Below, piece after piece: positions 33,675-42,648 of a stretch of DNA of 64,000 nucleotides. This stretch comes from SIG588 sp045591985 (GTDB lineage: Bacteria > Bacillota > Clostridia > Oscillospirales > Acutalibacteraceae), in assembly GCA_045591985.1 (NCBI GenBank), contig JAZNTV010000077.1, positions 1 to 64,000 of the forward strand, in the 5' to 3' direction. Position numbers and translations under genes: made by a program. Each line of letters opens with the position of its first letter. The stretch's first letter is position 1. The notes beneath the pieces are model-generated. The model saw nothing but the letters and a program-made list of their open reading frames with translations. It was not told where the DNA came from and made no database searches.

Positions 33675-34181
33675 GTGAAAAAACGGTATCTGGAAGCAGG
33701 CGAAGTAGTCAGTACCCACGGTGTGCGCGGCGAAATGCGTGTGCAACCATGGTGTGACAGTCCCGAGATGCTTGCGAAACTTCGTACATTGTATTGGGAT
33801 GCCGAAGGGCGTCAGCCCGTGCGAGTAAAATCGCGTCCGCACAAAACGCTGGTACTTGTGAAGGCGGACGGCATCGATACCGTACAGGATGCCGCCGCAC
33901 GGCGTGGTCATGTGCTGTATCTCGACCGTCAGGATGTTAAATTGGAAAAAGGCCGGTATTTTATTTGTGATCTCATCGGCTTGCGTGTTGTAGATGCCGA
34001 TACCGCCGAGGAATACGGCGTGTTGACCGATGTGAGTGCGACCGGTGCCAACGATGTATATCATATGGACTATCACGGTCGTGAAGTGTTGATTCCCGTG
34101 ATCCCTCCGGTCGTTGATGAAGTGGATGTGGATGGCGGCGTTGTAAGGATTCATCCGTTGGAAGGGTTGTTTGACGTATGA
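33675..34181 (+). CDS. rimM: 16S rRNA processing protein RimM
   Basis: 168 residues. The N-terminal domain starts YLEAGEVVSTHGVRGEMRV, and the PRC-barrel C-terminal half includes YFICDLIGLRV and VLIPVIPPVVDEVD. RimM helps mature the 30S head and binds S19. I placed the start at GTG 33675, 9 bases after GAGGAGA; an in-frame GTG at 33666 is too close. Its stop overlaps the trmD start in an ATGA. Confidence 0.95.
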   Translation: MKKRYLEAGEVVSTHGVRGEMRVQPWCDSPEMLAKLRTLYWDAEGRQPVRVKSRPHKTLVLVKADGIDTVQDAAARRGHVLYLDRQDVKLEKGRYFICDLIGLRVVDADTAEEYGVLTDVSATGANDVYHMDYHGREVLIPVIPPVVDEVDVDGGVVRIHPLEGLFDV

Positions 34182-34930
34182 GAATTGATTTTTTGACCCT
34201 GTTTCCCGAGATGTGTGAAGCGGTGATGAGCGAAAGCATCATCGGTCGTGCGCGTGCAAAAGGCGCGCTGGAGGTGCACTGCCACCAGATTCGGGAGTAT
34301 ACGTTGAATAAACAAAAGCAGGTGGACGATTATCCGTACGGCGGCGGTATGGGGATGGTACTGTTTCCGCAACCGATCGCGGATTGCTTCCGTGCGGTAT
34401 GTGAACAGACGGGAACGCGTCCGCATCTTGTATACATGTCGCCGCAAGGGGCGGTCTTGACACAACAGCGCGCGAAGGAACTGGCGCAGTTGCCGAATTT
34501 GTGTATCCTTTGCGGCCACTACGAAGGCGTGGACGAACGCGTGTTGGAGGCATTGGTTGACGAGCAGATCTCCATTGGCGATTACGTGTTGACCGGCGGT
34601 GAGCTGCCCGGCTTGGTGCTCGCGGATTGCGTTGCCAGATTGACTCCCGGCGTTTTGTCGGACGAAGAGTGCTTTACGGATGAAAGTCACTATTCCGGGT
34701 TGCTGGAGTATCCGCAATATACCCGCCCCGCCGAATGGGAAGGACGAGCCGTGCCCGAGATCTTGCTTAGCGGTCATCACGAGAATATTCGTAAGTGGCG
34801 GCGAGAACAAGCCGTGCGCCGCACTTTCCTTCATCGTCCCGATATGTTGGAAAAGGCGGAACTGACCGAAAAAGAACGCGCTTTGGTGGACGAGTGGCGG
34901 CGAGAAGATGTCGAAAATGCCGAAGTGTGA
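34178..34930 (+). CDS. trmD: tRNA (guanine-37-N1)-methyltransferase
   Basis: 250 residues of the SPOUT class. The trefoil-knot motifs are YGGGMGMVL, LCGHYEGVDERV and SIGDYVLTGGELP, which bind S-adenosylmethionine. It makes m1G37 in tRNAs and prevents frameshifting. It is coupled to rimM by a 4-base overlap. In most Firmicutes rplS follows trmD; here it does not. Confidence 0.96.
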   Translation: MRIDFLTLFPEMCEAVMSESIIGRARAKGALEVHCHQIREYTLNKQKQVDDYPYGGGMGMVLFPQPIADCFRAVCEQTGTRPHLVYMSPQGAVLTQQRAKELAQLPNLCILCGHYEGVDERVLEALVDEQISIGDYVLTGGELPGLVLADCVARLTPGVLSDEECFTDESHYSGLLEYPQYTRPAEWEGRAVPEILLSGHHENIRKWRREQAVRRTFLHRPDMLEKAELTEKERALVDEWRREDVENAEV

Positions 34931-34990
34931 CAAAAAAGTATATGTCACATTAAACAAAGAACCCGTTTGCTTTTTAGTAAATATAGGGCA

Positions 34991-35030
34991 AAAAAACAAA
35001 AATGTGGATTTTCATGACGAAAATCCACAA
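34991..35030 (-). terminator. Minus-strand hairpin with T-run between trmD and ptsH
   Basis: GTGGATTTTC (35004-35013) pairs with GAAAATCCAC (35019-35028); on the minus strand it is followed by a T-rich tract. No minus-strand gene needs it. It could end antisense transcripts or act weakly on the plus strand. Confidence 0.45.
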
Positions 35031-35036
35031 ACGCGA

Positions 35037-35064
35037 TTGACGAAGCAGTTATTTGTGATATAAT
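35037..35064 (+). promoter_or_regulatory. Promoter of the HPr gene
   Basis: TTGACG, 16 bp, TATAAT. Confidence 0.8.
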
Positions 35065-35142
35065 ATAGCAAGAACATATACACATTTGAAACTTTGCTCA
35101 TAGGCGGGGAAGCCCGTCTTGAATCGGGAGGAGACTTTTTTC

Positions 35143-35406
35143 ATGTTTGTGAAAGATGTTGTGGTCCAAAATCAGGTCGGTCTTCACGCGCGTCCCGCGA
35201 CTTTCTTTATTCAGAAGGCGAACGAGTTCAAGTCGTCCATCTGGGTGGAAAAGGAAGAGCGGCGTGTGAACGCTAAGAGCTTGCTGGGTGTTTTGTCGCT
35301 CGGTATTATCGGCGGTACTCCCATCCGTATCATTGCGGACGGCGCCGACGAACAGAACGCGGTCAACGCGTTGGTGGCTCTGGTGGAATCGGGTTTTGCC
35401 GAATAA
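35143..35406 (+). CDS. ptsH: Phosphocarrier protein HPr
   Basis: 87 residues. H15 in GLHARPA accepts phosphate from Enzyme I, and S46 in KSLLGVLSLG is the HPr kinase site used for carbon-catabolite control in Firmicutes. Both are intact, so this can serve the sugar PTS and CcpA signalling rather than being a Crh-type protein. I chose ATG 35143 after GGGAGGAG. It is alone, without ptsI; in many Firmicutes they are adjacent. It has its own promoter and terminator. Confidence 0.93.
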   Translation: MFVKDVVVQNQVGLHARPATFFIQKANEFKSSIWVEKEERRVNAKSLLGVLSLGIIGGTPIRIIADGADEQNAVNALVALVESGFAE

Positions 35407-35418
35407 TTTTTGCAAAGC

Positions 35419-35457
35419 AAATCGGTGCAGTCAAACGACTGCACCGATTTTTGTTTA
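35419..35457. terminator. Terminator between ptsH and the MATE gene
   Basis: A perfect 14-bp stem (35419-35432 with 35437-35450) and T residues. It lies between convergent genes and may serve both. Confidence 0.9.
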
Positions 35458-36798
35458 TTTCATTTCGTGACGGTGGAGCCAATCCGCTTTGCAATAATAT
35501 ATTGTCAACGCGATCGTACTAAGTGCCCATGTCAGCGGATATACCCAGTTGACGGGTAGGATCGAATCGGTAAACTGTGCTGTTATTACGAGGAAAAGTA
35601 CGCGTATGACACACCAAAACGCCAGCATGGTAACCATCGGTATCGAAGATAACCCTGCGCCGCGCAACACGGCCGAAAGGCAATGCGAGGCGGCAAGTAA
35701 ACAATAAAACAACGCACATATGCGTGCTTTATCCACGCCGAATTGCAGCGCTTCGGGAGTGTCTGTAAAGGCGGCAATCAGAAAAGGTGCCGTTATAAAG
35801 AAGATCATACCGATGCATTCGGCAAGTAATATCGAGCAAATTACGCCGAAACGAGCCCCTTTCTTGGCGCGGTCATAGTGTGCGCCGCCGAGGTTTTGCC
35901 CCACAAAAGTCGTGAGAGCGGCGGTGAAACTGGTGATGGGAAGAAAGGCAAACCCCTCGATTTTGGAATAGGCACCGCATCCCGACATGGCCATGGGGCC
36001 GAAGGCGTTAATATTCGATTGTACACAGACGTTGGCGATGGCGATAACGGAGTTTTGCAAACCGGAGGGGAGACCGTAGCGAATAATTTCCCACAACAAC
36101 GAACGGTGAAAACGAATCTTTCGCAAAGAAACCCGATAGTCTTCCTTGGTACGCAGCAGACGCCATCCGCAAAGGACAACGCTGATGCATTGTGCTAAAA
36201 CCGTTGCCAAAGCGGCGCCTTCCACATCCATTTCACAAGCAGCGATAAATATGATATCCAATATGACGTTGAGGACGGAAGAGACTATAAGATAGTAGAG
36301 CGGATGGCGGCTGTCGCCCAGTGCCTGCATGGTTCCCGTGCAGGCGTTATAAAGCACTAAGGCGATGCTGCCCGCGAAATAGATGCGCAAATAAGCAATC
36401 GCTTGCGGCATTACGTCGGTCGGTGTTTGCATCCACCGAAGGAACAACGGCGTCATGGTGGTGCCGATCACTGTGAGTAAAAAACCGATTACGAAACTGA
36501 AGGCCAAATTGGTGTGGATGGCTTTTGGCATGCGGTCGTTGTCTTCGGCGCCGAAATAACGCGAGATGACCACACCGGCGCCGATGGCGATCCCCTGAAA
36601 CAAACCGACCAACAAAAAGATCAAACTTCCCGTTGAACTGACGGCGGCCAGTGCGGTGTCGCCCAAAAGATTGCCGACGATCAGCGCGTCGGCCGTGTTG
36701 TACATTTGCTGAAACAGGTTGCCTAAAAACAAGGGGATTGCAAAGCGGACCAGCGTTTTGCCGATGGGACCTTCGGTCATGCGTGTGGTAGTGTGCAT
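35455..36798 (-). CDS. MATE-family efflux transporter
   Basis: 447 residues with 12 hydrophobic segments in two related halves. The N-terminal GPIGKTLVRFAIPLFLGNLFQQMYN-type sequence and the NTADALIVGN motif are typical of the DinF/NorM superfamily. It probably exports drugs, dyes or metabolites in exchange for sodium or protons. I chose the ATG at 36798 because AAAGGAGG lies 9 bases before it; upstream codons overlap the rpmB terminator. No regulator gene is adjacent. Confidence 0.9.
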   Translation of the reverse strand: MHTTTRMTEGPIGKTLVRFAIPLFLGNLFQQMYNTADALIVGNLLGDTALAAVSSTGSLIFLLVGLFQGIAIGAGVVISRYFGAEDNDRMPKAIHTNLAFSFVIGFLLTVIGTTMTPLFLRWMQTPTDVMPQAIAYLRIYFAGSIALVLYNACTGTMQALGDSRHPLYYLIVSSVLNVILDIIFIAACEMDVEGAALATVLAQCISVVLCGWRLLRTKEDYRVSLRKIRFHRSLLWEIIRYGLPSGLQNSVIAIANVCVQSNINAFGPMAMSGCGAYSKIEGFAFLPITSFTAALTTFVGQNLGGAHYDRAKKGARFGVICSILLAECIGMIFFITAPFLIAAFTDTPEALQFGVDKARICALFYCLLAASHCLSAVLRGAGLSSIPMVTMLAFWCVIRVLFLVITAQFTDSILPVNWVYPLTWALSTIALTIYYCKADWLHRHEMK

Positions 36799-36829
36799 CG
36801 AGGGTTCGCCTCCTTTCAATGATATATAC

Positions 36830-36857
36830 AAAAGCCGTCCTCGATGAGGACGGCTTA
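36830..36857 (-). terminator. Intrinsic terminator of rpmB
   Basis: AAGCCGTCCTC pairs with GAGGACGGCTT around a 4-base loop and is followed, on the minus strand, by a T-containing tail. Confidence 0.8.
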
Positions 36858-36880
36858 CACTTTGTATGCGGGAGACTCGA

Positions 36881-37069
36881 TTACACCGCGCGGGTAACCT
36901 TACCGGACCGCAAGCAACGCGTGCAGGCGTTCACCCGCTTCGGGGAGCCGGCAACGATTGCCTTAACGCGCTTCACGTTGGGTTTCCAAGTACGGTTAGA
37001 ACGTCTGTGCGAGTGAGAGACGTTGTTACCAAACACGATCGCTTTTCCGCAGAAATCACACTTAGCCAT
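36881..37069 (-). CDS. rpmB: 50S ribosomal protein L28
   Basis: 62 residues, normal length. It carries MAKCDFCGK, then NNVSHSHRRSNRTWKPN, and a second Cys pair in ACTRC, so it is the zinc-binding (C+) form of L28. GGAGGT precedes the ATG. It is monocistronic with its own promoter and terminator. Confidence 0.96.
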   Translation of the reverse strand: MAKCDFCGKAIVFGNNVSHSHRRSNRTWKPNVKRVKAIVAGSPKRVNACTRCLRSGKVTRAV

Positions 37070-37116
37070 TACTTCTGCACCTCCTTTTGAACCAGCAGGT
37101 AGTTTACAACAGAAGT

Positions 37117-37145
37117 ATGATAACAGATTTCACGCAGAAATGCAA
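37117..37145 (-). promoter_or_regulatory. Promoter of rpmB
   Basis: On the minus strand TTGCAT, 17 bp, TATCAT. Confidence 0.85.
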
Positions 37146-37226
37146 GCCTTTTTTCGTCTTTTTTTAATGTTTTTTAGAAAGTTGTAAAAAAAGTGCAAAT
37201 TCCATGCAAATATTCCCGTTTGAATC

Positions 37227-37255
37227 TTGTAATTTGCGGTAAAATCCTTTATACT
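37227..37255 (+). promoter_or_regulatory. Promoter of the M50-scpAB cluster
   Basis: TTGTAA, 17 bp, TATACT. It may serve the closely spaced genes from 37287 to about 40334. Confidence 0.8.
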
Positions 37256-37286
37256 ATATAGGAATATGAAAAAAGGAGCGACGATC

Positions 37287-37958
37287 ATGTTGTGGTCTGT
37301 CTTGGGCGGCGGAATCGGCTCGTTTGGAGAATTGCTGTTTTTGCTGTTCGGTTATATTGTTTTGCTCGGTGTGATGATGCCGGTACACGAAGCGGCACAC
37401 GCATGGGCGGCGGTAAAGTTGGGCGACGCGACGTCGAAATGGCACGGACGCTTAACGCTTAATCCTCTCGCACATTTTGATCCCATCGGTTCGTTGATGA
37501 TCTTACTTTTCGGCATCGGTTATGCAAAACCGGTGCCGGTGAATCCGTATAATTTCCGCAACCGTCGGCGTGATATGGCGCTGACAGCGTTGGCGGGGCC
37601 GCTTTCCAATATCGCCATGGCCGTTCTCAGCATGGCGTTGTTTCGTGTGATATTGGTTTTCGGCTACGCACAAATCGTCCTTTATGCGAACATCGTACTG
37701 ATCGGTGTGTTTGCACGCGTCAATCTGTCGCTCGCCGTGTTTAATCTGTTGCCGTTGCCGCCGCTTGACGGCTCACGTATTTTCGGCGCACTGTTGCCCG
37801 AAAAGTGGACATACTGGATGGATCAATATCACCAATACGTTCGTATGGCGCTGTTGCTGTTGATCGTGACGGGTGTATTGGATGGACCGCTGAACTTTTT
37901 GATTCGTTTGATCGGCAATGCGGTGTGTATATTGTTCCGTTTACCGAATTTGTTTTAA
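37287..37958 (+). CDS. Site-2 protease family (M50) membrane metalloprotease
   Basis: 223 residues with four or five membrane segments. The zinc motif is H34-E-A-A-H38, and the third ligand lies in NLLPLPPLDGSRI. This small form without a PDZ domain is common in Clostridia next to scpA. It may cut a membrane-bound regulator, but the target is unknown. I chose ATG 37287, eight bases after AAAGGAG; the ATG at 37266 lies before that site and has none of its own. Confidence 0.9.
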   Translation: MLWSVLGGGIGSFGELLFLLFGYIVLLGVMMPVHEAAHAWAAVKLGDATSKWHGRLTLNPLAHFDPIGSLMILLFGIGYAKPVPVNPYNFRNRRRDMALTALAGPLSNIAMAVLSMALFRVILVFGYAQIVLYANIVLIGVFARVNLSLAVFNLLPLPPLDGSRIFGALLPEKWTYWMDQYHQYVRMALLLLIVTGVLDGPLNFLIRLIGNAVCILFRLPNLF

Positions 37959-37970
37959 GGAGTACCGCTG

Positions 37971-38732
37971 ATGGATATATCCTATAAGGTCGGCGACTTT
38001 GAAGGGCCGCTCGATCTGCTGTTGCACTTGTTGCAAAAGAATAAATTAAATATCTATGACATTCCCATTGCACAGGTGTTGGATCAGTATATGGATGCTA
38101 TCCATGAGATGCAGGAATCCGACATGGAGGTCGCCTCGGAGTTTTTGGAAATGGCGGCGCGTTTGGTGCAAATGAAGTCCTATATGCTGTTGCCCAAGCA
38201 CGAAGAGGGTGAGCAGTTGCGCGCGGAATTAACGGGTGAGTTGATTGAGTATCAATTGTGCCAAGAAGCGGCACGTCGCCTGGCAATGCAGGCGGTCGGC
38301 GGAGATCTCTTTGTGCGTGAACCCGATGAACCGGAACCCGATCCGACCTATCGGCGTACCCACTTGCCCGACGAGATACGCGAGGCATATTATGCTGCCG
38401 CGGGGCGCGGAAGACGGCGTCAGCCGCCACCCGTGCAAGCGTTCAGCGGGGTAATTTCACGCAAGATCGTGTCGGTCTCATCTAAAATTGTATTTGTTCT
38501 GCGTCGCTTGCGTGAACGGACGGCGGTGTCTTATCGTTCGCTGTATGACGGTGCCAAGAGCCGTTCGGATCTGGTGGCTACCTTTTTGGCAGTGTTGGAA
38601 CTGATCAAAGCCAACCGCATTCGTGTGGACGGAGAAGGCGACAGACAGATGGTACGTGTCGGTGCGGTGACGGAAGGGGAAGAGATTCCTTTGACCGTGG
38701 CGGATGAAGAAACTATAATGACTGAGGGTTAA
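37971..38732 (+). CDS. scpA: Segregation and condensation protein A
   Basis: 253 residues, the kleisin subunit of the SMC-ScpAB complex that folds the chromosome. The N-terminal YKVGDFEGPLDLLLHLLQKNKLNIYDI-type sequence is diagnostic and binds the SMC neck; the C-terminal winged helix binds the SMC head. AAGGAG precedes the ATG. scpB begins 3 bases after its stop. Confidence 0.95.
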   Translation: MDISYKVGDFEGPLDLLLHLLQKNKLNIYDIPIAQVLDQYMDAIHEMQESDMEVASEFLEMAARLVQMKSYMLLPKHEEGEQLRAELTGELIEYQLCQEAARRLAMQAVGGDLFVREPDEPEPDPTYRRTHLPDEIREAYYAAAGRGRRRQPPPVQAFSGVISRKIVSVSSKIVFVLRRLRERTAVSYRSLYDGAKSRSDLVATFLAVLELIKANRIRVDGEGDRQMVRVGAVTEGEEIPLTVADEETIMTEG

Positions 38733-38735
38733 AAC

Positions 38736-39329
38736 ATGGAGATAAAACAGTATCAGGCGGCACTGGAGGCGGTGTTGTTTGCCAGTGGCGAGCCGGTCGC
38801 GCTTGAACGTCTGGCGGCGGCACTGGAAGTGGATGCGGAAGATGCCGAACGGTTGGCGGAGGATCTGGCACAGGATTACCGCACGCGCGGCGGTGGGTTG
38901 ATGATCGTGCGTTTGGATGATTGTTATCAGATGTATACCAAGCGTGATTTCGCTCCCTATATTCGCCGTGCCATGGAAATTCGGCGTAACACACCGCTCT
39001 CACAAGCGGCGATGGAAGTGCTGGCTATCGTGGCATACAACCAACCCGTGACCAAAGCGGTGATCGAACAGGTGCGCGGTGTGGATTGCAGCGCGGTGTT
39101 ACAAGGGTTACAGCAAAAAGGGCTGGTAGAAGAAAAGGGGCGTTTGGAACTACCCGGTCGTCCGTTGCTTTACGGCACAACGGTGCATTTTCTGCGTTGT
39201 TTCGGCGTGTCGAAATTGGAAGAACTGCCGCCGCTCCCGCAGAAAGAAGGCGGCGAACAGGTGGAGGTTGAAGAACCGACACTCGACGATATGATTCGTG
39301 AAAACGAAGAAAACGAGGCGGCGTTGTGA
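38736..39329 (+). CDS. scpB: Segregation and condensation protein B
   Basis: 197 residues of two winged helices. The central AMEVLAIVAYNQPVTKAVIEQVRGVD-type segment is the family signature, and RPLLYGTTVHFLRCFG ends the second domain. It binds ScpA as a dimer in the SMC complex. The acidic C-terminal tail overlaps the next gene in GTGA. Confidence 0.95.
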   Translation: MEIKQYQAALEAVLFASGEPVALERLAAALEVDAEDAERLAEDLAQDYRTRGGGLMIVRLDDCYQMYTKRDFAPYIRRAMEIRRNTPLSQAAMEVLAIVAYNQPVTKAVIEQVRGVDCSAVLQGLQQKGLVEEKGRLELPGRPLLYGTTVHFLRCFGVSKLEELPPLPQKEGGEQVEVEEPTLDDMIRENEENEAAL

Positions 39330-39973
39330 TCGCGTTATACATTGCGCTCGGCATACTGCTGTTGTTGTTGCTTCCGCTGACTGCTCGTTATCGTTTCGGC
39401 GGCGAAGGGCGACTTGTCGTTCGCTATTTGGGGATTCCGGTGTATGTATATTCCACTCAAAAAGAGAAAAAACCCAAAAAGAAACCTAAAAAACGCTCTT
39501 CCAAAAGCAAATCCAAAAAAGAGAAAGGCAGCCTTGTCAAGCGTGTGACCGCTCTGTTGAAAGAAGAAGGTGCCGCCGGTGTACTTACCCTGTTGCAAGA
39601 GGTGATCGCCTATGCGGACACCACGATGCGCCATCTGTTTCGTGTATTGCATTTCGGCCGTTGTCGCATTCATGTTGTATTCGGTGCAAGCGAAGCGTCC
39701 GATGTGGCTTTGCGCTACGGTCGTCTGGCGGGTCCGCTCTATTCTGCCCGCAGTTTGGCCTTGTCGCTTTTGCGTATCCGTCGCCTGGATTTGACGATGT
39801 ATCCCAATTTCTTGGAAGAAAAGGATACCGTGACGGCGGATATACGCTTACATGCTTGCCCGCTGTCGGTATTGGTATGGTTGCTTCGCGCCTTATGTAA
39901 TGGAACAGGGATACTTTCGCATTTTTCAAATACAAAAAGTGAGGATGATAAAAATGGAAAAAAAGGTCAGTGA
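39326..39973 (+). CDS. DUF2953 domain protein
   Basis: 215 residues starting at a GTG that overlaps the scpB stop. One N-terminal membrane helix (2-18) is followed by a very Lys-rich linker (about 45-72) and the DUF2953 domain, with GRCRIHVVFGASEASDVALRYG as its core. The family is found before ytfJ in spore-forming Firmicutes; the function is unknown, possibly in the sporulation envelope. It overlaps the YtfJ start by 20 bases. Confidence 0.85.
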   Translation: MIALYIALGILLLLLLPLTARYRFGGEGRLVVRYLGIPVYVYSTQKEKKPKKKPKKRSSKSKSKKEKGSLVKRVTALLKEEGAAGVLTLLQEVIAYADTTMRHLFRVLHFGRCRIHVVFGASEASDVALRYGRLAGPLYSARSLALSLLRIRRLDLTMYPNFLEEKDTVTADIRLHACPLSVLVWLLRALCNGTGILSHFSNTKSEDDKNGKKGQ

Positions 39974-40334
39974 ATTACTCGGCGTCACCATGGAAAAAGT
40001 GAAGGAAATGGTGGACGTGGATACCGTGATCGGTACGCCGGTCGTGGTGGAAGGAATGACGTTGATTCCTGTGTCTAAAGTGACCTACGGTTTTGCGGGA
40101 GGCGGTTCGGATCTGCCGAGCAAAAGTAATAAGGAACTGTTCGGCGGCGGTTCGGGTGCCGGCATTACCGTTACGCCCATTGCGTTCATTTGCGTGCAGG
40201 AAGGCCGTGTGAACGTGCTGCCTATGGTTACACAACCGAACGCTGTAGATTCGCTGGTGAGTAAGTTGCCGGATGTGATCGATCGCATTTCGGATGACGT
40301 TGCTCGTCGTCGCGAGGGGAAAACGCGAAAATAA
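39954..40334 (+). CDS. ytfJ: GerW/YtfJ-family sporulation protein
   Basis: 126 residues. VDTVIGTPVVVEGMTLIPVSKVTYGFAGGGS-type sequence and the Gly-rich GGGSGAGITVTPIAFI are the family signature. YtfJ is made in spores of Bacillus, and GerW proteins influence germination. I chose ATG 39954 because GTGAGGA lies upstream. Its presence suggests that the organism, or a recent ancestor, forms spores. Confidence 0.92.
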   Translation: MEKKVSELLGVTMEKVKEMVDVDTVIGTPVVVEGMTLIPVSKVTYGFAGGGSDLPSKSNKELFGGGSGAGITVTPIAFICVQEGRVNVLPMVTQPNAVDSLVSKLPDVIDRISDDVARRREGKTRK

Positions 40335-40388
40335 CCATCGGAATGATGTTGCGCTGCCACACATAGAATATGTGTGGGGGGCGGATAT

Positions 40389-41519
40389 ATGAAAACGACG
40401 TTTGCTGCAATACTTGTTTCGGCATTTCTCTGTGTGACACTTTATTTTCCTGTAAAGGCAGATGACATTACAGTGTCGGCGCAATCCGCCGTTTTGCTTG
40501 ACGTTGCTACCGGAACGGTGTTGTATTCCAAAAATGCCGATACACCGCGTGCTATGGCCAGTACCACTAAGTTGATGACAGCGTTGGTGGCGGCCGAAAA
40601 CGGCGACTGGTCACAGACGATAACGGTAACTGCCGAAATGGTAGCGGTAGAGGGCTCTTCGCTTGGGTTACGGGCGGGGGATACGTTGACACTGTGTGAT
40701 GCGGTGTGCGGTATGCTGTTGAGTTCCGGTAACGACGCGGCGAATGCCGTGGCATTGTCGTTGGCGCCCACGCTTCCTGATTTTGCTGCCATGATGAATG
40801 AGAAGGCGACGGCGCTTGGTATGAAGGATACCTCCTTTGTTACTCCGTCGGGGTTGGATGCGGAACAGCATCTCTCTACGGCATACGATATGGCGTTGCT
40901 CGGAGCGGCGGTCTTGCAAGAACCGGTGCTCGCCAACATTTGCAAGCAAAAAAGTGCCCCCATCACTATTAACGAACGGGAAATTACGGTTAAAAATCAC
41001 AATCGCTTACTGTCTCTGTATTCCGATTCTGTCGGCTTGAAGACGGGATATACCAAAAAAGCGGGACGTTGTTTGGTGTCGGCGGCGGTGCGAGATGGGC
41101 TTGTTTTGGTGGCGGTGACTCTGAATGCGCCGAACGATTGGGAGGATCATGTCGGTTTGTATGACTACGGTTTTGCCGGTTGGCGTTCGCTTGTTTTTCC
41201 GAGAGTGGAATTGACGCCGCTACCCGTTGTCGGCGGCGTGGCAAGTGAAGTCGCTTTACAAGTCGACCCTCCTTCGCCGCTAACAGTACCCGCCTCGGAA
41301 GCGGGTGAGGTCACGGCTGTGATACATTTACCCCCTTTTGTTTTTGCGTCGACCTCTTGTGGTGACGTAGTGGGACGTGTGGAGTATCGGTGCGGTGAAA
41401 ACGTCATACAAACGTGTTACATTCGTGCGGCTGCGACCGTAGCGGCGCGACCGTCAAAAGATGCAGAACCGCATTTTTGGAGATATGTGTGTTTGCTATG
41501 GAACGGATTGTTCGAATGA
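40389..41519 (+). CDS. dacF: Secreted D-alanyl-D-alanine carboxypeptidase (DacF type)
   Basis: 376 residues with a signal peptide ending in VKA|DD. The S11 motifs are complete: S58-T-T-K61, SGN in LLSSGNDAA, and KTGYTKKAG. A beta-rich C-terminal domain follows. It trims the terminal D-Ala from peptidoglycan stem peptides. Position after ytfJ matches the sporulation-linked DacF/DacB group. It contrasts with the carboxypeptidase-like protein at 25964, whose SGN motif is changed. The ATG at 40389 follows a G-rich site. Confidence 0.9.
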   Translation: MKTTFAAILVSAFLCVTLYFPVKADDITVSAQSAVLLDVATGTVLYSKNADTPRAMASTTKLMTALVAAENGDWSQTITVTAEMVAVEGSSLGLRAGDTLTLCDAVCGMLLSSGNDAANAVALSLAPTLPDFAAMMNEKATALGMKDTSFVTPSGLDAEQHLSTAYDMALLGAAVLQEPVLANICKQKSAPITINEREITVKNHNRLLSLYSDSVGLKTGYTKKAGRCLVSAAVRDGLVLVAVTLNAPNDWEDHVGLYDYGFAGWRSLVFPRVELTPLPVVGGVASEVALQVDPPSPLTVPASEAGEVTAVIHLPPFVFASTSCGDVVGRVEYRCGENVIQTCYIRAAATVAARPSKDAEPHFWRYVCLLWNGLFE

Positions 41520-41544
41520 AAACGGTTGTTTATAAGGAGTAGTT

Positions 41545-42336
41545 ATGGCAGAAGAACGGTTGCAAAAAATCATAGCTGAACGTGGCCTGGCTTCCCGTCG
41601 AAAGGCGGAGGAGTTAATTGCACGCGGTAAAGTAAAAGTAAACGGACACGTGGCTACGCTCGGCGACAAGGCGGATCCGCGGCGGGATGTGATTTTGGTG
41701 GGCGGTAAGCGGCTGACGGCGGCGGAAGCGGCCACCTACATCATGTTGAATAAACCGCGCGGGTACGTTACGACTCTAAACGATGAGTTAGGGCGAAAGT
41801 GCGTAGCGGAATTGGTCGCTAATGCCGGTGTGCGTGTGTATCCCGTGGGGCGTTTGGATCGTGATTCCGAGGGTATGTTGTTGCTCACAAACGACGGCGA
41901 TTTTGCCAATGCCATTATGCATCCTTCTACACATGTTCCCAAGCGTTATCGTGTCACTGTACGCGGAAAAGCAGATGATGCGGCGTTACAGACGTTTCGT
42001 GACGGCATTGTGTTAGACGGACGGCGTACACTGCCGGCAGACGTATCGGTCGTTTCCGAAGAGCCGGAGCGCACGGTGTTGGAGGTCGTTTTGTATGAAG
42101 GGCGTAATCGTCAGATTCGCCGCATGTGCGAAGCGTTGCAGCTGCAGGTCATTCGGTTGCGCCGCACGGCGGTAGGGTCGGTCAAACTGGGGATGTTACC
42201 GGTTGGCAAATGGCGGTATTTGACTCCGAAAGAAGTCAAAGCTTTGGTACAAGCCACGGGCGTTCCGCAAAAAGTGGCGGCCGAGTATATTAAGCGGGGG
42301 AGTGTGCCGAATGATCCGTATTCTACCAAACGCTGA
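41545..42336 (+). CDS. rluB: rRNA pseudouridine synthase, RsuA/RluB family
   Basis: 263 residues. The N-terminal S4 RNA-binding domain (RLQKIIAERGLASRRKAEELI) precedes the catalytic domain, where VGRLDRDSEGMLLLTNDG holds the catalytic Asp. The final RNRQIRRMCEALQLQV is also typical. It makes pseudouridine in 23S rRNA (RluB) or 16S rRNA (RsuA); in Firmicutes the gene beside scpAB is usually the RluB type. AAGGAG precedes the ATG. It overlaps the next gene by 26 bases. Confidence 0.93.
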   Translation: MAEERLQKIIAERGLASRRKAEELIARGKVKVNGHVATLGDKADPRRDVILVGGKRLTAAEAATYIMLNKPRGYVTTLNDELGRKCVAELVANAGVRVYPVGRLDRDSEGMLLLTNDGDFANAIMHPSTHVPKRYRVTVRGKADDAALQTFRDGIVLDGRRTLPADVSVVSEEPERTVLEVVLYEGRNRQIRRMCEALQLQVIRLRRTAVGSVKLGMLPVGKWRYLTPKEVKALVQATGVPQKVAAEYIKRGSVPNDPYSTKR

Positions 42337-42625
42337 GCGAGACGGCGAATACATTTTGTGGGACGGCGATGTTGCTTGCGGTAAGGCGTTGGCACGGTTT
42401 GACGATCGCGTGCATATCCTCTCGGTAGAGGCACCGGATGCTTTGTTGGCGGAGGGAATGGTGCGTGCCGTGCTGAATGCCGGGCGGGTACGTGAGCTCG
42501 CTTGTGCGGTTTGTGCAAACGAAGAATTGTTCCCGTTGCTTCGTCATCTGGAATTCACACCGTGTGATGAAGGGATGACCGTGAGCATTCCCGATTTCTT
42601 TTTTCGCGGGTGCCAAGGACATTAA
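42311..42625 (+). CDS. Small uncharacterised protein, possibly half of a GNAT fold
   Basis: 104 residues from ATG 42311, nine bases after GGGGGAG. The middle part (MVRAVLNAGRVRELACAVCANEELFPLLRHL) resembles the second half of GNAT acetyltransferases, where a helix leads into the loop that holds the substrate and acyl-CoA. The usual acetyl-CoA loop (Q/RxxGxG/A) is not visible, so catalytic activity is doubtful. It is the last gene of the scp-rluB cluster. Confidence 0.65.
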   Translation: MIRILPNAERDGEYILWDGDVACGKALARFDDRVHILSVEAPDALLAEGMVRAVLNAGRVRELACAVCANEELFPLLRHLEFTPCDEGMTVSIPDFFFRGCQGH

Positions 42626-42648
42626 CAGGCAGGATACTACAAACTTAA

